From Cohnella luojiensis (GTDB taxonomy: Bacteria > Bacillota > Bacilli > Paenibacillales > Paenibacillaceae), in the NCBI RefSeq assembly GCF_004564235.1, contig NZ_SOMN01000004.1, positions 141,469 through 205,468 on the forward strand: 64,000 nucleotides of DNA, read 5' to 3'. This document shows positions 55,341 to 63,695 of the stretch, in pieces. Made by a program: the position numbers and the translations under genes. The notes beneath the pieces are model-generated. The model saw only the letters and a program-made list of their open reading frames with translations. It was not told the DNA's origin and made no database searches. Position 1 is the stretch's first letter. Each line of letters begins with the position of its first letter.

Positions 55341-56711
55341 TTATTTCGCTTTTTTGATTATTTCGTTGCCTTTATCCTGAACCAACTTCAACCCGTCAGC
55401 CGCCGACATCTTTCCGGAGACCACTTGGTTTAGTGCGTATTGATAGACTTCATCGCTTATTTGCACCCATTCAGATATAGGAGTAAGCGTGAACGGATAT
55501 TGCAAACCTTCTTGATAGACAAGGAATTCAGGATGCTCTTTGAAATATTGCGTATCCGACATATCGTTGCGAATCGGGATTCGGAAAGGATAATATTTCC
55601 CATCATCCCCGACTTCACCCTTCATGATCTGTTCTTGGGCCGGTTTGGAGCCAAGGAATCGGATCAGCTTCTTAGATGCTTCCAATTTATCGCCTTCTAC
55701 GCCAACAGGTACGGATAATAAGTATGCAGTTACTTCCGTAGCTTTACCAGTTGGGCCTGCAGGCACTTCCGCCACGGCCACTTCAAACGGATTTCCGTTT
55801 TTCCAAATATCCGGAACGCCCCACGGTCCTTGCAGTTCCATGGCAACAACCTGGTTTCTGAAGTCGGCCATAATAGCACCGCCATCTTTATTCAATGAAT
55901 CCGGTGGGGAAGCTTCTTTAAATAGCTTGGTGTAAAATTCGAGCGCTTGTTGACCTTCCGACGTATTAATGGCCACTTCGTATTCGCCATTGCCTTTGTC
56001 CGTTACCAGTTTAGCTCCGGCTTGAGCGGCAAACATACCATACATCCATGTCATATCCGGTCCTTGTTTGCCGGCAAGCCCAATTCCGTACTGGTCTGGT
56101 TTCCCATCCCCATTTGTGTCAATCGTTAACTTTTTAGCAACTTCGTAAAGTTCGTCCCAAGTCTTTGGCGCTTCTTTAATGCCCGCTTTTTCAAACATGG
56201 ATTTGTTATATACCAACTGGATAGTATGTCCTATCCAAGGCAACCCATATAGTTTGCCGTCAGTTATGGACAAATCCCAAATTTCTGGGACATAGTTATT
56301 CTTCTCTTCCATAAAATCTGGAGTCAGATCGATGAATGCTTGCTGGGATGCTAATGCCTTAACCTCACCATATGTTACTTGCAAGACTTCAGGTGATTTG
56401 CCGCTTAATATTTGCGTCAGCAACTTTTGACCGTATTGGATGCCGCCCAGCATCTCTACTTTGACATCCGGGTTTTGTTTTTCAAACTCATTCAGTATTT
56501 CTCGAATGGCTTTACCTCGCCCGGAATCACTTGCCCAGGCGATTTGCATACTAATGTTGGTAACTTTACCCGGTTCGGCCGGTTGTTCATTTGCTTTCGT
56601 TGCATTGTCTGGTGTGACAGCACTTTCATTTTCATTAGCCGCCCCACACGCAGCAAGGGTAAAGCTTAACACCAATACAAATAATACACGGAACCAACTT
56701 CTCTTTTTCAA
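55341..56711 (-). CDS. extracellular solute-binding lipoprotein
   Basis: 456 residues from TTG 56711, which has AAGGAGG eight bases upstream. Lipobox LAAC, acidic linker, then a family 1 solute-binding domain (NISMQIAWASDSGRGKAIREI, VKVEMLGGIQYGQKLL). First gene of the seven-gene - strand operon ending with the phosphorylase. A LacI-type operator lies 102 bp upstream of the start. Expected ligand: a glycosylglycerate (inference). Confidence 0.92.
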   Translation of the reverse strand: MKKRSWFRVLFVLVLSFTLAACGAANENESAVTPDNATKANEQPAEPGKVTNISMQIAWASDSGRGKAIREILNEFEKQNPDVKVEMLGGIQYGQKLLTQILSGKSPEVLQVTYGEVKALASQQAFIDLTPDFMEEKNNYVPEIWDLSITDGKLYGLPWIGHTIQLVYNKSMFEKAGIKEAPKTWDELYEVAKKLTIDTNGDGKPDQYGIGLAGKQGPDMTWMYGMFAAQAGAKLVTDKGNGEYEVAINTSEGQQALEFYTKLFKEASPPDSLNKDGGAIMADFRNQVVAMELQGPWGVPDIWKNGNPFEVAVAEVPAGPTGKATEVTAYLLSVPVGVEGDKLEASKKLIRFLGSKPAQEQIMKGEVGDDGKYYPFRIPIRNDMSDTQYFKEHPEFLVYQEGLQYPFTLTPISEWVQISDEVYQYALNQVVSGKMSAADGLKLVQDKGNEIIKKAK

Positions 56712-56763
56712 CCCAACACCCTCCTTGAAATGTCTTGCTTTGTATTTCAATCAACAAGTCTGC

Positions 56764-56784
56764 TTGTGAATATTTGGTTCACAA
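56764..56784. promoter_or_regulatory. inverted repeat in the binding-protein leader
   Basis: Perfect 7-bp arms TTGTGAA (56764-56770) and TTCACAA (56778-56784), 7-bp spacer, 53 bp before the binding-protein start. Could be a second operator or an mRNA hairpin. Confidence 0.4.
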
Positions 56785-56812
56785 CCAGCTCAGGGATTGA
56801 CACAGTAGTTTC

Positions 56813-56826
56813 TGCCATCGTTGGCA
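56813..56826. promoter_or_regulatory. LacI-type operator O1
   Basis: TGCCATCGTTGGCA, a near-perfect palindrome with the central CG of LacI-family operators. Lies between the binding-protein operon and the end of lacI. Confidence 0.88.
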
Positions 56827-56846
56827 TTTTTATAAAAAAGAGGCCG

Positions 56847-57875
56847 TCATACAGACCTCCGCTCCTGAATAACAGGCGTTATTAATACACGCTTTCCAGG
56901 CGCCTCAGAATTTTCAAGTTGTTTAAACAGGATATTGAATGAATTTTCTACGAAAGAAGGGATCGATTGATCTATAGTTGTGATAGGAGGATGGAAATAT
57001 TCACCCATCCTAATATTATCTATCCCAAGCACAGCAACATCTTCAGGTATTTTCAAGCCTTTTTCTTGAACTGCCCTATATACTCCAAGTGCACGTTCAT
57101 CACCCGAAACAAAGAAAGCATCCGGCTGGTCCGAATTCGGATCATCAAGAATTCTTTTCGTTTCTTCGTAGGCTATACGAATACTGTGCACGCGTGAGAT
57201 CGTTTGCCCGACGGCCTTGTTCTTAATCGCTTCTTGTGTTTGGAAGAATTCCAAAAACCCAGCTGCACGTTCAGGATTATTGTTGAACTCCTGATTACCA
57301 ACCATAAATACAATGCGCTTTCGGCCTCTGGAGACTAAATATTGAGCGCCCAGGAAACCTGCATATCGGTTATCCAAATCCACATAAGAAGTGTCGAAAT
57401 AATCAAGATCCTTGCCGATAATAACGAATGGAATTTTCTTATTTCGCAAGAATGTGGTTCGGGGATCGCCTTTCATAATATCGAACATAACCGCACCGTC
57501 GACCATACCGTGTTTGAGCATGTAAAAACCGTCATTCACGTCTTCCTTATAGCTCTCGGCGGATGATGAAGATATCACAAGACGATAGTTGCGGCGCTTT
57601 GCCTCTTTCATCATTTCGTAAAGAATTTCATTGTGAAATGCTCCCCAATAATGATCTTCATGTTGCGCTACGAATACGACTAACGTATTCGTACGCTTGA
57701 CCCGCAATCCCTTAGCCAAGATATTAACTTCAAATCCAGTATCGTCAATGATCTTTTGCACTTGCTCACGAGTAGATACCTTAACTTTAGGATCTTTATT
57801 GATCACTCGCGAAACAGTTCGAATCGAAATACCGGCCATTCGTGAAATATCATTGATTGTCAGGTTTTTCTTCAT
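56847..57875 (-). CDS. LacI family transcriptional regulator
   Basis: 342 residues. N-terminal HTH TINDISRMAGISIRTVSRVI and hinge helix (NILAKGLRVKRTN), then a periplasmic-binding-like effector domain. Probably represses the transport/phosphorylase operon, itself and the glycosyltransferase through three identical operators. Its gene lies between two of them, ending 20 bp before O1 and starting 26 bp from O2. Confidence 0.95.
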   Translation of the reverse strand: MKKNLTINDISRMAGISIRTVSRVINKDPKVKVSTREQVQKIIDDTGFEVNILAKGLRVKRTNTLVVFVAQHEDHYWGAFHNEILYEMMKEAKRRNYRLVISSSSAESYKEDVNDGFYMLKHGMVDGAVMFDIMKGDPRTTFLRNKKIPFVIIGKDLDYFDTSYVDLDNRYAGFLGAQYLVSRGRKRIVFMVGNQEFNNNPERAAGFLEFFQTQEAIKNKAVGQTISRVHSIRIAYEETKRILDDPNSDQPDAFFVSGDERALGVYRAVQEKGLKIPEDVAVLGIDNIRMGEYFHPPITTIDQSIPSFVENSFNILFKQLENSEAPGKRVLITPVIQERRSV

Positions 57876-57900
57876 GTCTACTTCCCCAAATCTTTATTTG

Positions 57901-57914
57901 TGCCATCGTTGGCA
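57901..57914. promoter_or_regulatory. LacI-type operator O2
   Basis: TGCCATCGTTGGCA again, 26 bp before the lacI start: autoregulation. Confidence 0.88.
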
Positions 57915-57952
57915 TTTTTATTGTATGCGTTTTCTTAATCCATGTCAAGCTG

Positions 57953-59296
57953 CTAAAATAATTTGGATAAAAGCTTTTCTAATGCCGTATACGACAAATA
58001 TTTCTTAGCAATATTAAAGTTGTCTTCGACCATATCTGCTCGATATTCCGGATCGATCAATACTTGAATTGACGCAGATGCAGCTTCATGCACTTTTTGA
58101 TTGTCAACTTGAACCAAGCCGTCGGTTCCCGTTTCATGCGAATTCCCAAGTGATATCACTTGAAACCCGAGAGGTTTTATGTCCGTCTCGTACACCGGAT
58201 ACTCATAAATAACGACTGGTTTTTTGGCAAATAAGGCTTCTAATAATTGATTCCCCCACCCCTCTAAAATACTAGGATAGGTGATTAAGTCAGCATGAAC
58301 ATAGGCATCCCATAATGAATAATGTTTGTCTCCATTCTGTACGCAACGGGATGCTTGAATCCGGTCATTCACAAATATAAGTTTTACATGATTTGCCGCC
58401 GCTTTTTTCTTTAACGCCGGAATATATCTGTCGTCCGCTTCTGATAAACCTGCTAGCACAAGCACGATTTGATCTTCATCACCGAACGACTTTCCGTTAT
58501 ATAGCTGCTGTTTTTTTAAATGATGGAGTAAACCCGGGCTTTGCATGGCCGCAACAACGTCTATAGCAAGCTCGATCGCTTTCCGTTCTGTAATTCGTGT
58601 TGCTTGAAGAACTAGAATATCCGTTTCTTTTATACCTAGTCGTTCTCGAAAATCTTTATTATAATCATCCAATTCCCATAAAGGAGCGTCAAAATCAAAG
58701 ACATTCGGAATCACTTGAGAATGAATGCCTTTTCGGAGGCTTAATTCCCGCTCAGCAATCTTATTAATGGTGACATGGCGAATAAGGTTGCTTCGGGGCG
58801 GAAAAACTTCTTCGAGCAAGCCGGTGACTACAGCATTAGTTGGATGACCGTATCTTGTTCGCTCCCAATAAAAATCATGATGATGCGCTACGGCTCTGAT
58901 AGAACGTTTTTTAACAGCTTCTGCAAATGCGGCGCCTGCGGATAACCCCCATCCTAAAGACCAAATATTGTTCGGAACGATGATGTCCAGTTCATATCGA
59001 TCTATAGCTTTTAATAATGCATCTTCAATTTGGGAGGCATATTGGAATAATTGATCACTAAACGGATTCACGGAGTCATATTCATACATTCTCTCGTAGC
59101 CGTTCTGGACAATTTTGTTATTGATTGGGTGCTGATAATGCAACTCATCTATAACAATCCCCTCTTCCTCACCCAAACTCCCCGCCAATAAGTACACCTT
59201 ATGACCCATTTTTTCTAATACTTTTTTCCATTTCTCCATTTCTAATGATACTCCGTCTGTCTCACCTACACGAAAATGACAAAGTGCTATATTCAT
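57953..59296 (-). CDS. GT4 glycosyltransferase, possible glucosylglycerate-modifying enzyme
   Basis: 447 residues. GT-B fold: N-terminal NIALCHFRVGETDGVSLEM, acceptor-side HHHDFYWERTRYGHP, IPNVFDFD, donor-side LQATRITERKAIELAIDV and YPSILEGWGNQLLEALF (the E-x7-E motif of GT4). Uses a sugar nucleotide. It shares the LacI operator of a catabolic locus, which is unusual. Mannosylglucosylglycerate synthases are GT4 enzymes of about this size, so it might extend glucosylglycerate; this is speculative. AAGGAGGTTGTT upstream of ATG. Confidence 0.82.
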   Translation of the reverse strand: MNIALCHFRVGETDGVSLEMEKWKKVLEKMGHKVYLLAGSLGEEEGIVIDELHYQHPINNKIVQNGYERMYEYDSVNPFSDQLFQYASQIEDALLKAIDRYELDIIVPNNIWSLGWGLSAGAAFAEAVKKRSIRAVAHHHDFYWERTRYGHPTNAVVTGLLEEVFPPRSNLIRHVTINKIAERELSLRKGIHSQVIPNVFDFDAPLWELDDYNKDFRERLGIKETDILVLQATRITERKAIELAIDVVAAMQSPGLLHHLKKQQLYNGKSFGDEDQIVLVLAGLSEADDRYIPALKKKAAANHVKLIFVNDRIQASRCVQNGDKHYSLWDAYVHADLITYPSILEGWGNQLLEALFAKKPVVIYEYPVYETDIKPLGFQVISLGNSHETGTDGLVQVDNQKVHEAASASIQVLIDPEYRADMVEDNFNIAKKYLSYTALEKLLSKLF

Positions 59297-59310
59297 AACA
59301 ACCTCCTTAA

Positions 59311-59324
59311 TGCCATCGTTGGCA
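59311..59324. promoter_or_regulatory. LacI-type operator O3
   Basis: TGCCATCGTTGGCA, 14 bp before the glycosyltransferase start and next to its ribosome site. Confidence 0.88.
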
Positions 59325-59900
59325 TTAATGATTATATAATATTCTTAGAAAAAAAACAGTACGTAAAAATTCTATGTATGCAATGAGTGTAAAAAGAAGC
59401 CCGGCTTCGTTTTACTTAGGCAAAGCATGTCCTTCGCTCTACGTAAGAATAACGTCATGGCAAATTGATATTTTCTCCTTTAAGTAGACAGTCCGCTAAC
59501 TGCTGTATCTAAAGTTCCGTTCATTTTAAAGACTCTCTTGGTTTTGTAATCAACCATGGAATAGTCATTTCACGAAGTATTCCACTGTGGGATTTTTAGA
59601 AACAAGTGCGCGTAATAGTTACGGATGAGACTAAAACAGCGTCAGATCAGCCGTTCTAATGGATACGAATGAGACTTCTTGAGAGTTCAATTGAGACTTT
59701 CCGCAATACTAATAGCTACATTCGAGACTTTCAATCGAAGATTATTCGGGATGTCGTGGCTGGAGGTGAAGTATTCTTCGAAGTGTGAATTGCATCATCG
59801 CCACAACACACCTGTAAGCCCACTTCATGAACTTTCATCCTTATGCACTAAACTCTACAGAGGCAACACAAAAATAAAAAATCTCGTCCCCAAGACCATA
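59325..59900. other. intergenic stretch, no gene supported
   Basis: AT-rich non-coding sequence upstream of the LacI-controlled glycosyltransferase; presumably holds its promoter. A 74-residue frame (59679-59903) has no ribosome site or family resemblance. The word GAGACT recurs at irregular spacing. Confidence 0.5.
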
Positions 59901-60135
59901 TGAACTGTGCCCCGCAAGATGGACACTTTGAAAAAAGTGCACATCTTGCGGTTTTTTGTGTTTTAATCAATTCACAGAGGATGAAGCGAAGATGCGGATC
60001 ATGGGGATTATTAGGGACAGTTTCACGGAGAAAGAGGTTCAGTTGTTGGAGGCAAACCCGAACGTGCTTCGCTTTTCGGAAAAGAATATCACGTATTCGC
60101 CTTCGTTTAAGATCGCAGCGGTGGAGTTCGCATAG
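59901..60135 (+). mobile_element. IS3-family remnant: left end and truncated orfA
   Basis: TGAACTGTGCCCC at 59901 looks like an IS3-family terminal repeat and runs into a strong hairpin (CCGCAAGATG 59912-59921 with CATCTTGCGG 59942-59951, then TTTTTT), the usual block at the left end that stops read-in. From ATG 59992 a frame reads DSFTEKEVQLLEANPNVLRF and on to YSPSFKIAAVEFA, the start of an IS3 orfA HTH protein, then stops at 60135. No orfB or right end remains. Confidence 0.7.
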
Positions 60136-60265
60136 CCCTTAATCATAATCAACAGCTTAAACGGCGTCAACAGGGAGCGGAAAATGATAATTAAGGGCAA
60201 GTTTCGTTCCCGAACTGATCGCATTAAGCGACGACCTAAGTTGACATCTCGGAGGAGGAAGGCAC

Positions 60266-61831
60266 ATGCATAAGGTACTGATTGTAGATGATGAGATTTT
60301 TGTACGCAAAGGTTTGATCAATCTAATAGACTGGTCGTCACTGCAATTTGATATCTGCGGCGAAGCGGAAAACGGGGTGCAGGCGTTAAACCTTATCAAA
60401 CAACTAACCCCAGATCTAGTCATTGTAGATATACGAATGCCCGTGCTTGACGGCCTGGAGCTAATCCGGCAGGTAAATGTAGAGGGAGAGCATCAACCGT
60501 TATTTATCATTTTAAGCGGGTACCCTGATTTCTCTTATGCTCAGCAAGCCTTCCGTTACAATGTGTCAGATTATATTCTGAAGCCGGTTGATGAACAGGA
60601 GCTTATAGCTACCTTAAAAAGAATAGCTATTACACTGAATCAGAAACAGCTTTTATCGATGACAAGAGAAAAGCCGCTTGTCGAGATAATCATCGAAAGC
60701 TTGGTTCAGGCCGAACCAGACGATCAGGTGATGACGCAAATTGCATATACGCTTGATATTCCTCTCTTCTCCTCCTATACATATGTCATCGTAGAAATGC
60801 AGGATGGGCTGCCTAATAGGGAAATTGAATATATGCTCCCATTGCAAACGTTGCTCCAGCGATATTTCCATCTCGAGGGACAACCTCTTCTCATTCATGC
60901 ACGCGCTTACAATCAATATGGCTTTATCGTGCCCCCGTTGTGGCAAGACGAGCAAATCGATGCTGAGCGGATGGGCTACAATAAGCTGCTCCATAGTTTG
61001 GAGAAGAATCTTTCAACGAAAATAGCTTTGTTTATAGGCCATAAGGTCGATCACTTGAAACAGATCGTTCATTCCCGCACTAGCGCTGACGAATGCTTGA
61101 ATTATCGCTTTGCCGCAAGCTATAACGGCTTATTTATGGCAACGGAGCTGTTAGAGCTACCCTTATATTATTTTGATGTAGATGAAGAACTGCACAGAAA
61201 GCTGATGTATGAGGTTGAAGCCAATCGAAATGACGGGTATATAAACGCTATTGATGCGATTTTCATTGCCTTTCAGGAGCGGTATTTCGCTCCCGGTGCA
61301 GTTGCGAATACCGTAAGGCGAAGTATGATTGCCACTATCAATATTATCCGACAACTGGAAGGTAATGAAAAAAATCTAGCATGGTTGGAAGAGCTGCTCA
61401 ATTGGCAGACGAAATACCGTAATCTGAACCAGCTAAGGCATGTTTTCATAAATTTTATAGAGGAAGCTGCTGAATATATCGCGGAGAAACGAGGAGAAAA
61501 AGGCGAAGGCAACATTGAAAAAGTGAAAAAATATATCGATGGCCACTTCAGAGAAAACATCTATCTGAAGGGCATTGCTGCCGAATTCCATATGAACCCG
61601 ATTTATCTTGGACAGCTGTTTCGCAAAAATTACGGTGTGTATTTTAATGAATACGTACTGTCGCTTCGCATCGAGGAGGCGAAGCGGCTGCTGCGGCAAA
61701 CGAAAAAACGCATGTACGAAATCGCAGAGCAGGTCGGCTTCCAAAACGCGGATTACTTTGCCACCCAATTTGAAAAGCTGGAGAAAATGACTCCAACGGA
61801 TTATCGTAATAAGATGTTCGATCAAAAATAA
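60266..61831 (+). CDS. response regulator, YesN type, AraC output domain
   Basis: 521 residues. Receiver with DDE 8-10, Asp55 (IVDIRMPVLDG) and YILKPVDEQE; long middle region; AraC double HTH at the end (FHMNPIYLGQLFRKNYGVYFNEY, VGFQNADYFATQFEKLEKMTPTDYR). GGAGGAGG upstream of ATG. Gene order here is regulator then kinase, opposite to the other two pairs. No transporter follows within the window, so its targets may be the LacI-controlled locus behind it or genes elsewhere. Confidence 0.93.
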   Translation: MHKVLIVDDEIFVRKGLINLIDWSSLQFDICGEAENGVQALNLIKQLTPDLVIVDIRMPVLDGLELIRQVNVEGEHQPLFIILSGYPDFSYAQQAFRYNVSDYILKPVDEQELIATLKRIAITLNQKQLLSMTREKPLVEIIIESLVQAEPDDQVMTQIAYTLDIPLFSSYTYVIVEMQDGLPNREIEYMLPLQTLLQRYFHLEGQPLLIHARAYNQYGFIVPPLWQDEQIDAERMGYNKLLHSLEKNLSTKIALFIGHKVDHLKQIVHSRTSADECLNYRFAASYNGLFMATELLELPLYYFDVDEELHRKLMYEVEANRNDGYINAIDAIFIAFQERYFAPGAVANTVRRSMIATINIIRQLEGNEKNLAWLEELLNWQTKYRNLNQLRHVFINFIEEAAEYIAEKRGEKGEGNIEKVKKYIDGHFRENIYLKGIAAEFHMNPIYLGQLFRKNYGVYFNEYVLSLRIEEAKRLLRQTKKRMYEIAEQVGFQNADYFATQFEKLEKMTPTDYRNKMFDQK

Positions 61832-61842
61832 GGAGGCCCATC

Positions 61843-63588
61843 GTGCTCAACTTTCGATTGCACCATTTGAAGCTCCGAAACAAGTTGATCGTCATCTATG
61901 TCATCTGTGTGTTCATACCGATTGTGCTGACAAACGTGATGTTCTATCATGTGACAACCATTAACGTAAAAAAACAGAAGACGGCAGATGCGGAACAAGC
62001 GATTACCTTATTGCAATCCGAATTAAGAGCCCTTATTGACGATGCTGCAGGCATTTCTTATTTGTATTCTATTGACAATCAGCTCAACAATCTTCTGAAT
62101 ATCGACCATACATCATACGATCGCTATGTAGAATCGCTAAGTGGCGTATCGAATCTGTTCAATCGCGCCGACAAGGAGTACAAAACCATCAGCTCCGTTA
62201 CGATCATGAGTGACAATCCGACGATTCTAACCTCCGGTCATATTATCAAACTCGAGGATGACATACGTGACACGGATTGGTATCGCCAAATCGCAAATTA
62301 CAATAATACTTATCCGCATCTATTTGTGACGTACGACAGCATCAGCGTTATTCAAAAGCTGTCGGATCGCCGGTACGAGGCTTATGAAAATGTGATAAAA
62401 ATCGACTTGAATAAAAATTACGTTACGCAAATTCTCGATCTATCCGGCTTTGAAGGCGATATTTACTTGCTGGATCCGTCCAATCAAGCGCGTTACGGCC
62501 GTCTGGCAAGCGGTCAGCCAAGCAAGCTGATCACTGCAGATCGGACGCTCCGTCTCAATGAAATACCTAAGCCGAATAAGGCAATCGTCATCAGCAAGCA
62601 ATATCAGTCTAATCGTTATCTGGGGGACTGGAAGGTATACGGAGTCCTTGACGAAGAGAACATCTTATATGATGTCAGGCAATCAGGCCGGTTTATCCTT
62701 TGGTTTGCAGGGATTAATTTCCTTGTGCCTACGATCGTAATCTTAATTTTCTCCCGCTCGATCCATACGCGCATTCAAGATATTCTGAAACACATGAAGT
62801 CTGTACGAGGTAATAACTTTGAACGAGTTCCCTATTATCAGGAACGGGATGAAGTAGGCGAACTAGCAGTGGAATTCAATCGGATGAGCGCGCGGATTGA
62901 AAACTTGATCAATGATGTCTATGTTTCTGAGATACAGAAGAAAGAACTGGAGCTGCGACAAAGACAAGCCCAACTACATGCGCTCCATAGTCAGATCAAC
63001 CCGCATTTTTTATTTAATTCACTTGAAACAATCCGGATGCGAAGTCTTATGAAAGGCGAATCACAGACGGCCAAGACGATTCAGAACATGGCGAAAATCT
63101 TTCGAAAATCGATTCTATGGAAGCGAAGCTTCGTTACGATTCGCGAGGAACTGGAGTTGATCGAGTGCTTCCTGGAAATTCAAAAGTATCGTTTCGACAG
63201 CAAGCTGGAGTATCATATCGAGGTCGATCAATCCGTCATGGATATTGAAATTCCTAAGATGGCATTTTTGCCATTCGTGGAAAATGCAAGCATCCACGGT
63301 ATAGAGAACATACCCGGCATTGGTTATATTACGATTCAGATTGCGCAAGAGCAGGAACAGATTATCTTCATCATCTCGGACAATGGGGTCGGCATCGATC
63401 AAGAGAAAATCGATGAGCTTCACCGCTACTTTCACGAGGATGCTGCCATGGGCGATTCCATAGGCATGAAAAATGTCATTACGCGTCTAAAAATATGTTA
63501 CGGAGAATCATTCAACTTCGCAATTATCAGCGATCCAAATAAAGGAGCGCGGATCACGCTGCGTCTGCCGATTACACGAAAAGAATAA
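61843..63588 (+). CDS. sensor histidine kinase, YesM type
   Basis: 581 residues from GTG 61843 (AAGGAGG seven bases upstream), 11 bp after the regulator stop. Membrane helix near 14-36, extracellular sensor to about 280, second helix near 284-305, HAMP, phospho-acceptor His388 in QINPHFLFNSLETIR, then HATPase_c (VENASIHGI, ISDNGVGID). An IS200/IS605 element begins about 10 bp after its stop, so the downstream context has been changed. Confidence 0.93.
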   Translation: MLNFRLHHLKLRNKLIVIYVICVFIPIVLTNVMFYHVTTINVKKQKTADAEQAITLLQSELRALIDDAAGISYLYSIDNQLNNLLNIDHTSYDRYVESLSGVSNLFNRADKEYKTISSVTIMSDNPTILTSGHIIKLEDDIRDTDWYRQIANYNNTYPHLFVTYDSISVIQKLSDRRYEAYENVIKIDLNKNYVTQILDLSGFEGDIYLLDPSNQARYGRLASGQPSKLITADRTLRLNEIPKPNKAIVISKQYQSNRYLGDWKVYGVLDEENILYDVRQSGRFILWFAGINFLVPTIVILIFSRSIHTRIQDILKHMKSVRGNNFERVPYYQERDEVGELAVEFNRMSARIENLINDVYVSEIQKKELELRQRQAQLHALHSQINPHFLFNSLETIRMRSLMKGESQTAKTIQNMAKIFRKSILWKRSFVTIREELELIECFLEIQKYRFDSKLEYHIEVDQSVMDIEIPKMAFLPFVENASIHGIENIPGIGYITIQIAQEQEQIIFIISDNGVGIDQEKIDELHRYFHEDAAMGDSIGMKNVITRLKICYGESFNFAIISDPNKGARITLRLPITRKE

Positions 63589-63595
63589 GATCCTT

Positions 63596-63695
63596 GAACC
63601 TCTCATGACTGAAGTCACGAGATTCTTGGGTAGTCCCCTCTACCGAAGAGAAATTGACCAAGCTAACCCTGTCGTCCCTACAGTTCGTGTAGCGT
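63596..63695 (-). ncRNA. IS200/IS605 right end, probable omega-RNA region
   Basis: Downstream of tnpB on the - strand. The hairpin formed by 63602-63610 and 63613-63621 pairs fully only as - strand RNA (CUCGUGACU with AGUCAUGAG, using one G-U pair). The motif ACCCAAGAATCTCGTGAC before it and TTCAAG after it are typical of IS605 right ends. In this family the RNA from this end guides TnpB. Confidence 0.6.

Noticed and set aside
59620..59740. Recurring GAGACT words
   Set aside because: Spacings 44, 22 and 31 bp are irregular; probably chance in AT-rich DNA.
60136..60197. CCCTTAAT / ATTAAGGG inverted repeat after the IS3 remnant
   Set aside because: Short arms with about 46 bp between; not convincing as terminator or IS end.
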